NCBI GenBank assembly: GCA_002361355.1
Contig: DESQ01000040.1
Coordinates: forward strand, 1-19,166
Direction: 5' to 3'
From: Lachnospiraceae bacterium UBA3310
GTDB lineage: Bacteria > Bacillota > Clostridia > Lachnospirales > Lachnospiraceae
Length of the DNA: 19,166 bases
The position numbers and the translations under genes are program-made. How positions within the stretch are numbered: position 1 is the stretch's first letter; the number at the start of each line of letters is the position of its first letter. The notes under the pieces are model-generated. The model worked only from the letters and a program-made list of their open reading frames with translations, had not been told where the DNA came from and did not search any database. Of the stretch, positions 1 through 6,389 are shown piece by piece.

Positions 1-25
1 AGCTTAAGCAACAAGATGGGTAATT

Positions 26-42
26 CCTTACTGGCTGTAAGG
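26..42. repeat. Short inverted repeat upstream of the histidine phosphatase
   Basis: CCTTAC (26-31) and GTAAGG (37-42) form a perfect 6-bp inverted repeat with a 5-nt spacer, about 43 bp before the chosen start codon. It has no following T-run, so it does not look like a terminator. It could be an operator or chance. Confidence 0.3.
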
Positions 43-84
43 GGTATTAACCATAAATATATTGTAGTAGAAAGGTGGAAGCGC

Positions 85-810
85 ATGAAAATCATATTTA
101 TCAGGCACGGTGATCCCGACTATGTCAATGACACGCTCACGGAAAAGGGCATCCGCGAGGCGAAACTTCTTGCGAAACGGGTTGCAAAATGGGAGAATAT
201 CACACAATTTTACTGCTCTCCCCTGGGCCGGGCACAAAAAACCGCCTCCTACTCTCTGGAAGCGGTCGGGCGCGAGGCAGTCACCTATGAATGGATGAAG
301 GAGTTCTCCTATTTTATCGACGATCCTGTGACAGGGCGGCATGGCGTGCCATGGGATCTCATGCCGCGCTACTGGACGGAGATTCCACAGATGTATGACC
401 GTGAAGGTTGGAAGTCCACAGAACTTTACCGCTCTAATGACGCGCTTCTCCCCGCCTACCGGGAGATCTGTGAGGGTCTGGACGAACTTTTGGCATCCTA
501 CGGCTACATACGGCATAACGACTACTATGTCACAGACCCGGATAAAAAGAAGGCAGAAGACACGATTGTTATCTTCTGCCATCTGGGCGTTACCTGTATG
601 ATGTTAAGCCACCTTCTTAATATCTCGCCGGTTCCCCTGCTGCACGGTTTCTTTCTCGCCACCACTTCCGTCACCGTACTCGGCACCGAAGAGCGGCTGG
701 AAAACGACGCCATTTTCCGCGTACAGGTAATGGGAGACACTTCCCACCTGACGGCAGGCGGCGAACCGGTCTCCCGGGCTGGTTATTTTACAGATCCCTT
801 TCAGGGATAA
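85..810 (+). CDS. Histidine phosphatase family protein (phosphoglycerate mutase-like)
   Basis: A 241-residue soluble protein. The N-terminus MKIIFIRHGDPDY carries the RHG signature (Arg7-His8-Gly9) of the histidine phosphatase superfamily, where the His forms the phospho-enzyme. A second conserved His sits in the late strand IFCHLGVT, as expected for the other half of the active site. The family includes cofactor-dependent phosphoglycerate mutases and many small-molecule phosphatases; the substrate cannot be read from sequence. The frame is open from position 16, but the ATG at 85 is chosen because the RHG strand normally begins a few residues from the start and an AAAGGTGG ribosome site lies at 71-78. 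The gene converges on the DUF1189-like gene, whose stop is 3 bp away. No convincing promoter was found in the 84 bases upstream. Confidence 0.88.
   Translation: MKIIFIRHGDPDYVNDTLTEKGIREAKLLAKRVAKWENITQFYCSPLGRAQKTASYSLEAVGREAVTYEWMKEFSYFIDDPVTGRHGVPWDLMPRYWTEIPQMYDREGWKSTELYRSNDALLPAYREICEGLDELLASYGYIRHNDYYVTDPDKKKAEDTIVIFCHLGVTCMMLSHLLNISPVPLLHGFFLATTSVTVLGTEERLENDAIFRVQVMGDTSHLTAGGEPVSRAGYFTDPFQG
794..808. other. Small hairpin at the convergent gene junction
   Basis: ATCCCT (794-799) and AGGGAT (803-808) form a 6-bp hairpin with a 3-nt loop in the last codons of the histidine phosphatase gene, just before the convergent stop at 814. Neither strand has a good T-tract after it, so it is at best a weak bidirectional terminator. 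Confidence 0.25.
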
Positions 811-813
811 AAG

Positions 814-1812
814 TTACTGCCACCCCTGGCCGCCCGGGTTCATGGGCGGCGCAGTCATGGGCACCTGCGCCTGATCGTTACCCGGCAGTTTCCCGATCGC
901 AAACGCCATAAGCCCAAGCGTAACAGCTACCCGAAGCAGGAAAGGCACGGTCAAGCCCCCGAGAGAAACCAGTTCCAACAGCATCGCCGCCACAAACATT
1001 GGCACCTTCGAATAGACCGCCACCCGAAACAGCACCGCCGGTTCCAGCTTCTTCTTCATCAAGGACGCAAAAAGCATCGCAAACAGCAGATAAACCGCCG
1101 CAAACAGGAAATAGCCGAGAGCCCCTGCCAGAAAATCAAACACATACAACATTATCGTCAATCCTGTCAGCATCGGCATTAACGCTTCAACGGCGCGTTT
1201 TTTACTGAGCTGCTTGTTACGCCCGAACATTTCGAAACCAAGATACTGCGTTTTCGTTTCTCCCCTGTACTGCATGATATAAATCATGTTCCGTCCCACC
1301 AGTATAATATCCTGGTATCCGGCGATAGCTTTTTCGGCCGCGTCTGCATAGGTAAATCCATCTACCTCATCCGTCATGTATACATACAAGCCGCCTTCTT
1401 CATACAGAAAATCTTCCTCAAGCTGCAGATGGCCATCCGTCATCGTAAAATCCGGCATCTGGCTCACCAGCGCATTCACATCAATGTACGAAACATTTAT
1501 CATATGAACGATACAGGAAAGGACGGCAGAAACAAACGCCAAAAGCGTCACAAACACAATCATGCTTCCGGTCTTTACTTTCGTCAGCCTGTCATACTTA
1601 GTCGGTACAAAAGCGAGAATAAACTGTTGAAAAATGTTTGGCGCTTTCTGCGGTTGTGTATTACCGCCGTTATTTCCATAGCCATTATTCATGTAGGGAT
1701 CGCCCTGTTGTTGGTAGGGATTGCCCTGCTGCTGGTAGGGATTGCCCTGCTGCTGGTAGGGATTACCCTGCTGCTGGTAGGGATTACCCTGCTGTTGATT
1801 GTAATTATCCAT
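814..1812 (-). CDS. DUF1189-like membrane protein with QQQGNPY-repeat N-terminus
   Basis: A 332-residue integral membrane protein. Residues 6-40 are five copies of QQQG[N/D]PY, followed by an Asn/Gly-rich linker, making a hydrophilic tail of about 60 residues. A membrane segment near 85-108 precedes an extracytoplasmic-type domain (about 110-205, with a PDFTMTDG motif). Four or so further hydrophobic segments follow between about 210 and 310, and then a Gln/Pro/Gly-rich C-terminus. This order (membrane helix, soluble domain, helix cluster) resembles DUF1189 proteins; the function is unknown. A strong ribosome site (GAGGAGGAG) precedes ATG 1812. It starts 58 bp after the trpS stop on the same strand with no terminator visible between, so it may be cotranscribed with trpS. 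The family call is from remembered resemblance and could instead be a Yip1-like protein. Confidence 0.62.
   Translation of the reverse strand: MDNYNQQQGNPYQQQGNPYQQQGNPYQQQGNPYQQQGDPYMNNGYGNNGGNTQPQKAPNIFQQFILAFVPTKYDRLTKVKTGSMIVFVTLLAFVSAVLSCIVHMINVSYIDVNALVSQMPDFTMTDGHLQLEEDFLYEEGGLYVYMTDEVDGFTYADAAEKAIAGYQDIILVGRNMIYIMQYRGETKTQYLGFEMFGRNKQLSKKRAVEALMPMLTGLTIMLYVFDFLAGALGYFLFAAVYLLFAMLFASLMKKKLEPAVLFRVAVYSKVPMFVAAMLLELVSLGGLTVPFLLRVAVTLGLMAFAIGKLPGNDQAQVPMTAPPMNPGGQGWQ
1693..1797 (-). repeat. Five 21-bp in-frame tandem repeats
   Basis: Exactly 105 bp made of five 21-bp units encoding QQQGNPY (the last unit has Asp for Asn). Units differ only at synonymous third positions (CAG/CAA, GGT/GGC) and at the Asn/Asp codon, so they look recently amplified. 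They form the N-terminal tail of the DUF1189-like protein. Confidence 0.93.
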
Positions 1813-1870
1813 TTGGTTTCTCCTCCTCTAAGTCCCTTTTCTCATAAATTTGTCTGCGTTTCTTTCCAGG

Positions 1871-2875
1871 TTAACGGATTCTTTCGGGGAACCCCACCTT
1901 TTTTTGTACCTTGCGCAATGTTTTATTGGCAAAATATGCGGCCTTTTCCCCGTTCTCCTTGATGATCTTATCAATGTAATCCTTGTTTTTCCCAAGATCC
2001 TCGTACTTTTCCTGCAAAGGTTTCAGAACGCCCACCACGGCTTCCCCAACTGCCATCTTGAAATCGCCGTAGCCTTTGCCGTCAAACTCTCTCTCCGTCT
2101 CTTCCGGGGTCTTTCCCGTGCAGACGCAGTAAATGTCGATCAGATTATGTATGCCGGGCTGTTCATCTCTATAGCGCACAGAGCCTTCCGAATCCGTCAC
2201 AGCCCTTTTAAACTTGCGGATCACCGTGTCGGGATCATCCATCAGGTAAATGCTGGCATTGGGATTTTCATCTGACTTTGACATCTTTTTCTCGGGATTT
2301 TGCAAACTCTTAATGCTGGCTCCCGTCTTGCCGACGTAAGGTTCCGGAATCGTGAACACATCGCCGTAAATCGCGTTAAAACGCTGCGCAATATCCCTGG
2401 TAATCTCCAGATGCTGAAGCTGATCCTTGCCCACGGGCACCACATCCGACTGAAAGAGCAGAATGTCTGCCGCCATCAATACCGGATAAGTGAATAGTCC
2501 GGCGTTGATATTATCCGCATGCTTCGCCGCCTTATCCTTAAACTGGGTCATACGGTTTAACTCTCCCATGTAGGTGAAGCAGTTTAAAATCCATGCCAAT
2601 TCCGCGTGCCCCGACACATGAGACTGGTAGTAAAGGCAGTTCTTCTCCGGGTCAATTCCCGCCGCAATATAGAGCGTGAGAAGATTTCTCGCACGTTTGC
2701 GAAGCTGTGCCGGATCCTGTCTTATGGTAATGGAATGCAGATCCACAACCGAATAGAAGCACTGGTACTCATCGCAAAGCGTCACCCAGTTTTTCAGGGC
2801 GCCCAGGTAATTTCCCAAAGTCAGGTTTCCGGTTGCCTGCATACCGCTGAATAATATCTTTTTTCCATCCAACAT
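1871..2875 (-). CDS. trpS: Tryptophan--tRNA ligase
   Basis: A 334-residue class I aminoacyl-tRNA synthetase that charges tRNA-Trp in the cytoplasm. The N-terminal FSGMQATGNLTLGNYLGAL holds the TrpRS version of the HIGH motif (Thr19-Leu-Gly-Asn22), and KMSKS is at 197-201. The region around MAADILLFQSDVVPVGKDQ is typical TrpRS active-site sequence. The length matches bacterial TrpRS (about 325-340 residues). ATG 2875 has a GGGAGG ribosome site 9 nt upstream. An extended -10 promoter lies at 2949-2977, giving a leader of roughly 65 nt. That leader is too short for a T-box, and no Trp-codon leader peptide was seen. Confidence 0.97.
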   Translation of the reverse strand: MLDGKKILFSGMQATGNLTLGNYLGALKNWVTLCDEYQCFYSVVDLHSITIRQDPAQLRKRARNLLTLYIAAGIDPEKNCLYYQSHVSGHAELAWILNCFTYMGELNRMTQFKDKAAKHADNINAGLFTYPVLMAADILLFQSDVVPVGKDQLQHLEITRDIAQRFNAIYGDVFTIPEPYVGKTGASIKSLQNPEKKMSKSDENPNASIYLMDDPDTVIRKFKRAVTDSEGSVRYRDEQPGIHNLIDIYCVCTGKTPEETEREFDGKGYGDFKMAVGEAVVGVLKPLQEKYEDLGKNKDYIDKIIKENGEKAAYFANKTLRKVQKKVGFPERIR

Positions 2876-2948
2876 AATATATTTCCTCCCATAACCATAG
2901 TAAACGCCATAACAAATTTCTGAATTTTTTTATGTCGTTAACTATAAT

Positions 2949-2977
2949 AATATATCACCGCTCCCTGTCCCCGTCAA
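2949..2977 (-). promoter_or_regulatory. Sigma-A promoter of trpS
   Basis: On the minus strand TTGACG (2977-2972) is followed after 17 bp by TATATT (2954-2949), with TGA directly before the -10 giving an extended -10. It sits just downstream of the terminator of the Cys-rich gene, so trpS starts its own transcription unit. Confidence 0.75.
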
Positions 2978-2980
2978 TGC

Positions 2981-3011
2981 AAAAGAAAAGGACCGCCATA
3001 GCGATCCCTTT
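2981..3011 (-). terminator. Intrinsic terminator of the Cys-rich gene
   Basis: On the minus strand AAAGG-G-ATCGC pairs with GCGGT-CCTTT (one bulged G, one G-T pair) around a 4-nt loop, followed by TCTTTT. It lies 22 bp after the stop of the Cys-rich ORF and directly before the trpS promoter. Confidence 0.65.
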
Positions 3012-3032
3012 CAGGCTCTGTCAATTTTACGG

Positions 3033-3278
3033 TCAGTTTCCTTCGCCTTCACAGCCGCAGGTGGAACCATTCCCGCTAAAAGGTCTCTGCTCAAAGCGGG
3101 GCTCAAATCTGGAATCATCGCATCCGCAGGGTTCAGGCTCCGGTCTGCCACAGGGCGGCTCCGGCCTTCTGCAAGGCGGATTCTGCTGTTCTTCACAGCC
3201 ACAGCCGGACTGGCCGGCGCGGGTTCCATTCTGTCCGCAGAAAAGTAACAGAAGTATAATCAGGCAACAATTATTCAT
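3033..3278 (-). CDS. Small Cys-rich protein with hydrophobic N-terminus
   Basis: An 81-residue protein of unknown function. Residues 1-15 (MNNCCLIILLLLFCG) form a short hydrophobic segment, either a membrane anchor or an unusual signal. The rest is hydrophilic and rich in Cys, Pro, Gly, Glu and Arg, with paired motifs GCGCEE, PCGRPEPEPCGCDD and CGCEGEGN. Small proteins with this N-terminal Cys-Leu-Ile layout are common in spore-forming Clostridia, and Cys-rich spore coat or crust proteins are one possible class, but no function is established here. ATG 3278 has an AAAGGAG ribosome site 10 nt upstream. The gene has its own terminator and a sigma-K-like promoter match, both consistent with an independent, possibly sporulation-timed, transcript. 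Confidence 0.7.
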   Translation of the reverse strand: MNNCCLIILLLLFCGQNGTRAGQSGCGCEEQQNPPCRRPEPPCGRPEPEPCGCDDSRFEPRFEQRPFSGNGSTCGCEGEGN

Positions 3279-3290
3279 GGGTTTTCATCT

Positions 3291-3330
3291 CCTTTTTCTC
3301 TCATACCATATCCTATGCGAGAGAAAAAGG
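3291..3330 (-). promoter_or_regulatory. Hairpin covering the ribosome site of the Cys-rich gene
   Basis: CCTTTTTCTCTC (3291-3302) and GAGAGAAAAAGG (3319-3330) are a perfect 12-bp inverted repeat with a 16-nt spacer that can pair further. In minus-strand RNA the 3' arm contains most of the AAAGGAG ribosome site. If transcription starts upstream of the hairpin, the ribosome site would be masked; there is no T-tract, so it is not a typical terminator. Confidence 0.55.
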
Positions 3331-3335
3331 GCTGT
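3309..3335 (-). promoter_or_regulatory. Possible sigma-K-type promoter of the Cys-rich gene
   Basis: On the minus strand AC (3335-3334) is followed after 16 bp by CATAGGATA (3317-3309), matching the Bacillus sigma-K pattern of a short AC -35 and CATAnnnTA -10. The predicted start near 3302 would leave a leader of about 24 nt carrying the ribosome site. The consensus is short, so chance is a real alternative. Confidence 0.4.
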
Positions 3336-3871
3336 TACTGATTCAATATTTTTTTGCGTATATAGCGAAACGTTCGCTCCTCCCCCTGTTCGGCAAGCAT
3401 TTGCAGCAGAAATTCCAACATCCGGCGTGTCTTCTTATGCAGCATCGGCGGTGTTTTGGAGGACTGATAGTAAACCAGCGGATCCTGATCCTTGTAAGCC
3501 GCCCCGTGATAAACCTTGCAGGCTGCAATGCGATCCATAAACATCTCCACAACATAGCGGGTTGGCATGGGCGCCGGCGCCATTCCTCCCTCAATGTCCC
3601 TGGAGCTGTAGTCGATCCAATACTCGTAGTGATGCTTATTGCGGCCCTTATGGTGAAGCCATGCCGAAGAATAGCCGATATCCTCCCGCTCCGCGTTGTT
3701 TGGGCTTCTGTCACCCTGATAGTATTTTGCCCCCACCAGGAACTCAGCCGGTGTATACTTCGACAAATCATGGAGCAGCCCCTGTTTAAAAAGTCCCACC
3801 CGGAAGCACCCGTCCATGACCAGAAGTTTATGATGCGTAATCGTCTTAAAGTGTTCCCATGCCTTATTCAT
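3335..3871 (-). CDS. DUF5662-like protein
   Basis: A 178-residue soluble protein rich in His and aromatic residues. Visible motifs are HH at 13-14, LLHDLSKYTPAEF (His34-Asp35), WLHHKGRNKHHYEYW (about 71-85) and an R-Y-V-V-E-M-F-MDR stretch. The spaced His and HD residues suggest a metal-binding, HD-like helical fold, and the whole resembles DUF5662, a family without known function. The start ATG 3871 overlaps the end of the debranching-like gene by 8 bp (ATGAATAA), with no well-spaced ribosome site of its own, which points to translational coupling. It is therefore the distal gene of a two-gene operon driven from the promoter at 5924-5952. Confidence 0.72.
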   Translation of the reverse strand: MNKAWEHFKTITHHKLLVMDGCFRVGLFKQGLLHDLSKYTPAEFLVGAKYYQGDRSPNNAEREDIGYSSAWLHHKGRNKHHYEYWIDYSSRDIEGGMAPAPMPTRYVVEMFMDRIAACKVYHGAAYKDQDPLVYYQSSKTPPMLHKKTRRMLEFLLQMLAEQGEERTFRYIRKKILNQ

Positions 3872-5852
3872 CCGGTTGTTTCATCCCCTTTACCTTTGCC
3901 GTCCGTGTTGTTTTTGTCATCTTTGGCGTTCTTACGGTTCTTCCCTTCCCCTCTCCGGTGCCTTTCTTACCGGACGGCTTTCCCGATTCCACAGACGCCT
4001 CCTTTACGGTGTACAACACAATGGTTCTCGGCGGCACACAAATCTCCTGAGAAGAGGCATCCTCCTCTATCTCAGGTATTTCTTTTCCCGTGGATGCCCG
4101 ATACGCCCAGCACTTGCCTTTTGGCAGTTTGGGAAGCCCCATATAACTTACCTGCCAATGCATGTTGACCGCGATATAGAAGAAGTATTCATCCTCTCTG
4201 TCTTTCTCAGCGCCATAAAAACCGCAGTACATGATTCCCACACAACGGCTGGCAGGGCTGGTATCCGGCCTCCACGCCTCCCTCCCGTGGAAAGACACAT
4301 CCGGGAAACCGCAGGGAAGTTTTTCTACCCCGTGAAGCAGCGTCCTGTTTCGCAGAATGCCGTGGGTTTTTCGCATACCGATCATATATTTCGTGTAGTC
4401 CAGAAGCTCCCGCCCCATAGTCGTATGATTCCATTTAATCCACGCAATTTCATTGTCCTGGCAGTAAGGATTGTTATTTCCCTCCTGTGTGTTGGCAAAC
4501 TCATCTCCGCTGTAGAGAAGCGGCGTGCCTCTGGACATAAAGAGAATCGTGATCGCATTTTTCATCTGCCGCAGGCGGAGTTCCTGCACGCTCTTCTTTC
4601 TGCTCTTGCCCTCTACCCCGCAGTTCCAACTACAATTGTAGTCCATGCCGTCCGCATTATTCTCGCCATTTTCCTCGTTATGCTTGCGCTCATAGGACAC
4701 CAGATCCAGCAGGCGAAAGCCGTCCCATCTGGCGATGCTGTTTACTACGCCGTTTTCAGCCTTGTTTTCCCGTATATGGTAAAGGAACTGGTTGATCATG
4801 TTGTCATCGCCCTTGATAAAGCGGCGCATATCGTATAAGAAGCCGTCGCTCAACCAACCGACGTTATGTCCGCTATCCTTGTCTTTGCGGGCATTCCATT
4901 CCCCTGTAAGCAGCATCGTTTCCGAAAGAAGCGGTTCGTCTGCAATCACATCCATGGACAGGGCGCCGCTCATCAGATGGAATCCGTCTATATGGTACTC
5001 CAATACCCAGTATTTCAAAATATCCAGGATATCCGCCGTTCTCATCTCCGGTGGGAAATAAAACTGCATGGAAACACCGATACCGGCTCTGTGAAAAGCC
5101 CGCACCATATCTTTAAACTCTCCCACCGCATCCTTGCTGTATGCATAGGTACTCTTTGGCATATAGTAAAGTCCCGGCTGATAGCCCCAATAATTAAGTC
5201 GTGGGGTTTTCTCCTCCCCGCCCGGTTTCGGCAGCTCCTGTTTGTAGGAGAGAACCGCCTGCTCTATGGTCTGCGTATTTTCCGGCATGATCTCGTCAAA
5301 CTCGTAGGCGGGCATCAGAAGCGCCATATTGATTCCAAGATCCTGCATATAGGGAATCTTTTCCGCCACGCCGGCGTAGGTGCCCTTGTGCTTCACGCCG
5401 GAGGAACGGTGTTTCGTGAAACCGCGTACATGCAGGGCATATATAATCATTTCCTCGTAAGGGATATGGACATTCTCATCGCCACCCCAGTCATAATCCT
5501 CCAGGGCTGCCTGACATCTGGGCATCGAGGGCTTTCGTATCCCATATCCGCAGAGATTTTCCACACGTTTACAATAGGGATCCTGATAAACCTCTTCTCC
5601 CCTGTAAAAGAGATAGCTGCAATATCTGTCCCGATAACCGGAAAGCATCATGGCGCGAACCGCTCCCACACGACAATGACCTGGGAACGGAATCCGGACA
5701 CCCTCCCGGTGCTTTCTGTCATAAAGAATAATCCCCGCTTCCTCCGCGCCTTCACACACCGCCGAGATACGCAGCCCTTCCTCCTCAAAAGATACGCCAA
5801 GCGGATACATCCGTGCCCGATCCACGGGCTTTACCTGAAATGTCTTTTGCAT
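3864..5852 (-). CDS. GH13 glycogen-debranching-like protein with degenerate active site
   Basis: A 662-residue relative of GlgX/TreX/isoamylase enzymes (GH13), which hydrolyse alpha-1,6 branches of glycogen. The GlgX-like start (RMYPLGVSF), an N-terminal beta domain, the YWGYQPGLYY stretch, region IV RWDGFRLLDLVSY followed by KHNEENGE, and RGTPLLYSGDE support the family. Key residues are altered. In region II the usual GFRFD is GFHLM, so the nucleophile Asp is Met294 and the preceding Arg is His292. Region III AEPWD is TGEWN, moving or losing the acid/base Glu (Glu318). Region IV HD is Trp376-Asp377. It may therefore be inactive, a carbohydrate-binding or regulatory protein, or use a changed mechanism. 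ATG 5852 is preferred over TTG 5906 because GGAGGG lies just before it. A Lys/Thr-rich C-terminal tail ends in the overlap with the DUF5662-like gene. Confidence 0.8.
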   Translation of the reverse strand: MQKTFQVKPVDRARMYPLGVSFEEEGLRISAVCEGAEEAGIILYDRKHREGVRIPFPGHCRVGAVRAMMLSGYRDRYCSYLFYRGEEVYQDPYCKRVENLCGYGIRKPSMPRCQAALEDYDWGGDENVHIPYEEMIIYALHVRGFTKHRSSGVKHKGTYAGVAEKIPYMQDLGINMALLMPAYEFDEIMPENTQTIEQAVLSYKQELPKPGGEEKTPRLNYWGYQPGLYYMPKSTYAYSKDAVGEFKDMVRAFHRAGIGVSMQFYFPPEMRTADILDILKYWVLEYHIDGFHLMSGALSMDVIADEPLLSETMLLTGEWNARKDKDSGHNVGWLSDGFLYDMRRFIKGDDNMINQFLYHIRENKAENGVVNSIARWDGFRLLDLVSYERKHNEENGENNADGMDYNCSWNCGVEGKSRKKSVQELRLRQMKNAITILFMSRGTPLLYSGDEFANTQEGNNNPYCQDNEIAWIKWNHTTMGRELLDYTKYMIGMRKTHGILRNRTLLHGVEKLPCGFPDVSFHGREAWRPDTSPASRCVGIMYCGFYGAEKDREDEYFFYIAVNMHWQVSYMGLPKLPKGKCWAYRASTGKEIPEIEEDASSQEICVPPRTIVLYTVKEASVESGKPSGKKGTGEGKGRTVRTPKMTKTTRTAKVKGMKQPDE

Positions 5853-5923
5853 GAAACCCTCCGTCCATTCAAGCCAGATCCCCGGTATTTCTTTTTGGGG
5901 AATCAAAAGTTAAGTCAGTTTAT

Positions 5924-5952
5924 ATTATACAAAAAACAGGTGGTCTTTTCAA
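5924..5952 (-). promoter_or_regulatory. Sigma-A promoter of the debranching-like/DUF5662 operon
   Basis: On the minus strand TTGAAA (5952-5947), 17 bp, then a perfect TATAAT (5929-5924). Transcription would start near 5917, leaving almost no room for a ribosome site before TTG 5906 but about 65 nt before ATG 5852, supporting the later start. Confidence 0.8.
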
Positions 5953-5972
5953 TCCAAAAAGTATTTTAGGTT

Positions 5973-6001
5973 TTGCCGGACAGGTATATCTATGGTAAAC
6001 T
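5973..6001 (+). promoter_or_regulatory. Probable promoter of the DUF1292 gene
   Basis: TTGCCG (5973-5978), 17 bp, then TAAACT (5996-6001), with TG one base before the -10 (extended -10). The leader to ATG 6048 would be about 40 nt. Box matches are moderate, so this is a probable assignment. Confidence 0.5.
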
Positions 6002-6007
6002 GTTTAC
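5995..6007. promoter_or_regulatory. 13-bp palindrome overlapping the DUF1292 promoter
   Basis: GTAAAC-T-GTTTAC is a perfect palindrome covering the predicted -10 and reaching toward the transcription start of the DUF1292 gene, the expected position for a repressor operator. The regulator is unknown. Confidence 0.45.
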
Positions 6008-6047
6008 AGGAGCATCTGTGGCTGTATAACCGGGAAAGGAAAATGTT

Positions 6048-6389
6048 ATGGGTAAAAACGAGAAAAACAGTACCAAAGAAGAACTTGAAAAGGAAGAGAT
6101 GACTGTGGATCTGGAGCTTGACGACGGCACAAGTGTCACTTGCGCCGTGGTGACCATCCTGACTGTGGCGGGCAAGGATTACATCGCCCTTCTGCCCCTG
6201 AACGAGGACGGTGAAAATACGGAAGGCGAAGTCTGGTTCTACCACTACAGCGAAAACCCGAAGGATCCCAACGAGGAGCCGGTGCTCGGTTACATCGAGG
6301 ACGACGAGGAATATGAAGCGGTAGCCGATGCCTTCGACGAATTTTTGGATTCCGCCGAGTTTGACGAGCTTGTGGACGACGAATCTTAA
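6048..6389 (+). CDS. DUF1292 family protein (YrzB-like)
   Basis: A 113-residue, strongly acidic cytoplasmic protein. After a Lys/Glu-rich lead, residues 17-70 (LELDDGTSVTCAVVTILTVAGKDYIALLPL, then EVWFYHYSE) match the DUF1292 pattern of a small beta-rich domain: a D-G-x pair, a central YIALLP strand and a V-x-x-Y/F strand. The C-terminus is an Asp/Glu-rich helix. The family is widespread in Firmicutes without a settled function. ATG 6048 has AAAGGA 8 nt upstream. The gene stands alone on the plus strand, with a probable promoter at 5973-6001 and a strong terminator at 6408-6438. Its stop overlaps the stop of the convergent helicase gene by 4 bp. Confidence 0.86.
   Translation: MGKNEKNSTKEELEKEEMTVDLELDDGTSVTCAVVTILTVAGKDYIALLPLNEDGENTEGEVWFYHYSENPKDPNEEPVLGYIEDDEEYEAVADAFDEFLDSAEFDELVDDES

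Noticed and set aside
1693..1797. Tandem 21-bp repeats as a CRISPR array
   Set aside because: Units are directly adjacent with no unique spacers and encode an in-frame peptide repeat.
2876..2948. T-box or Trp leader peptide upstream of trpS
   Set aside because: The leader from the predicted start is only about 65 nt, with no T-box conserved sequence, Trp codon run or terminator hairpin.
5853..5906. TTG 5906 as start of the GH13-like protein
   Set aside because: It lies about 12 nt from the predicted transcript start without a ribosome site, whereas ATG 5852 follows GGAGGG at good spacing.
4866..5969. A 367-codon open frame on the plus strand opposite the GH13-like gene
   Set aside because: It is antisense to a gene with clear family motifs, ribosome site and promoter; its translation shows no domain pattern and no ribosome site. 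Other long antisense frames (for example 3401-4168, 3876-4838 and 9009-9581 on the plus strand) were dropped for the same reason.
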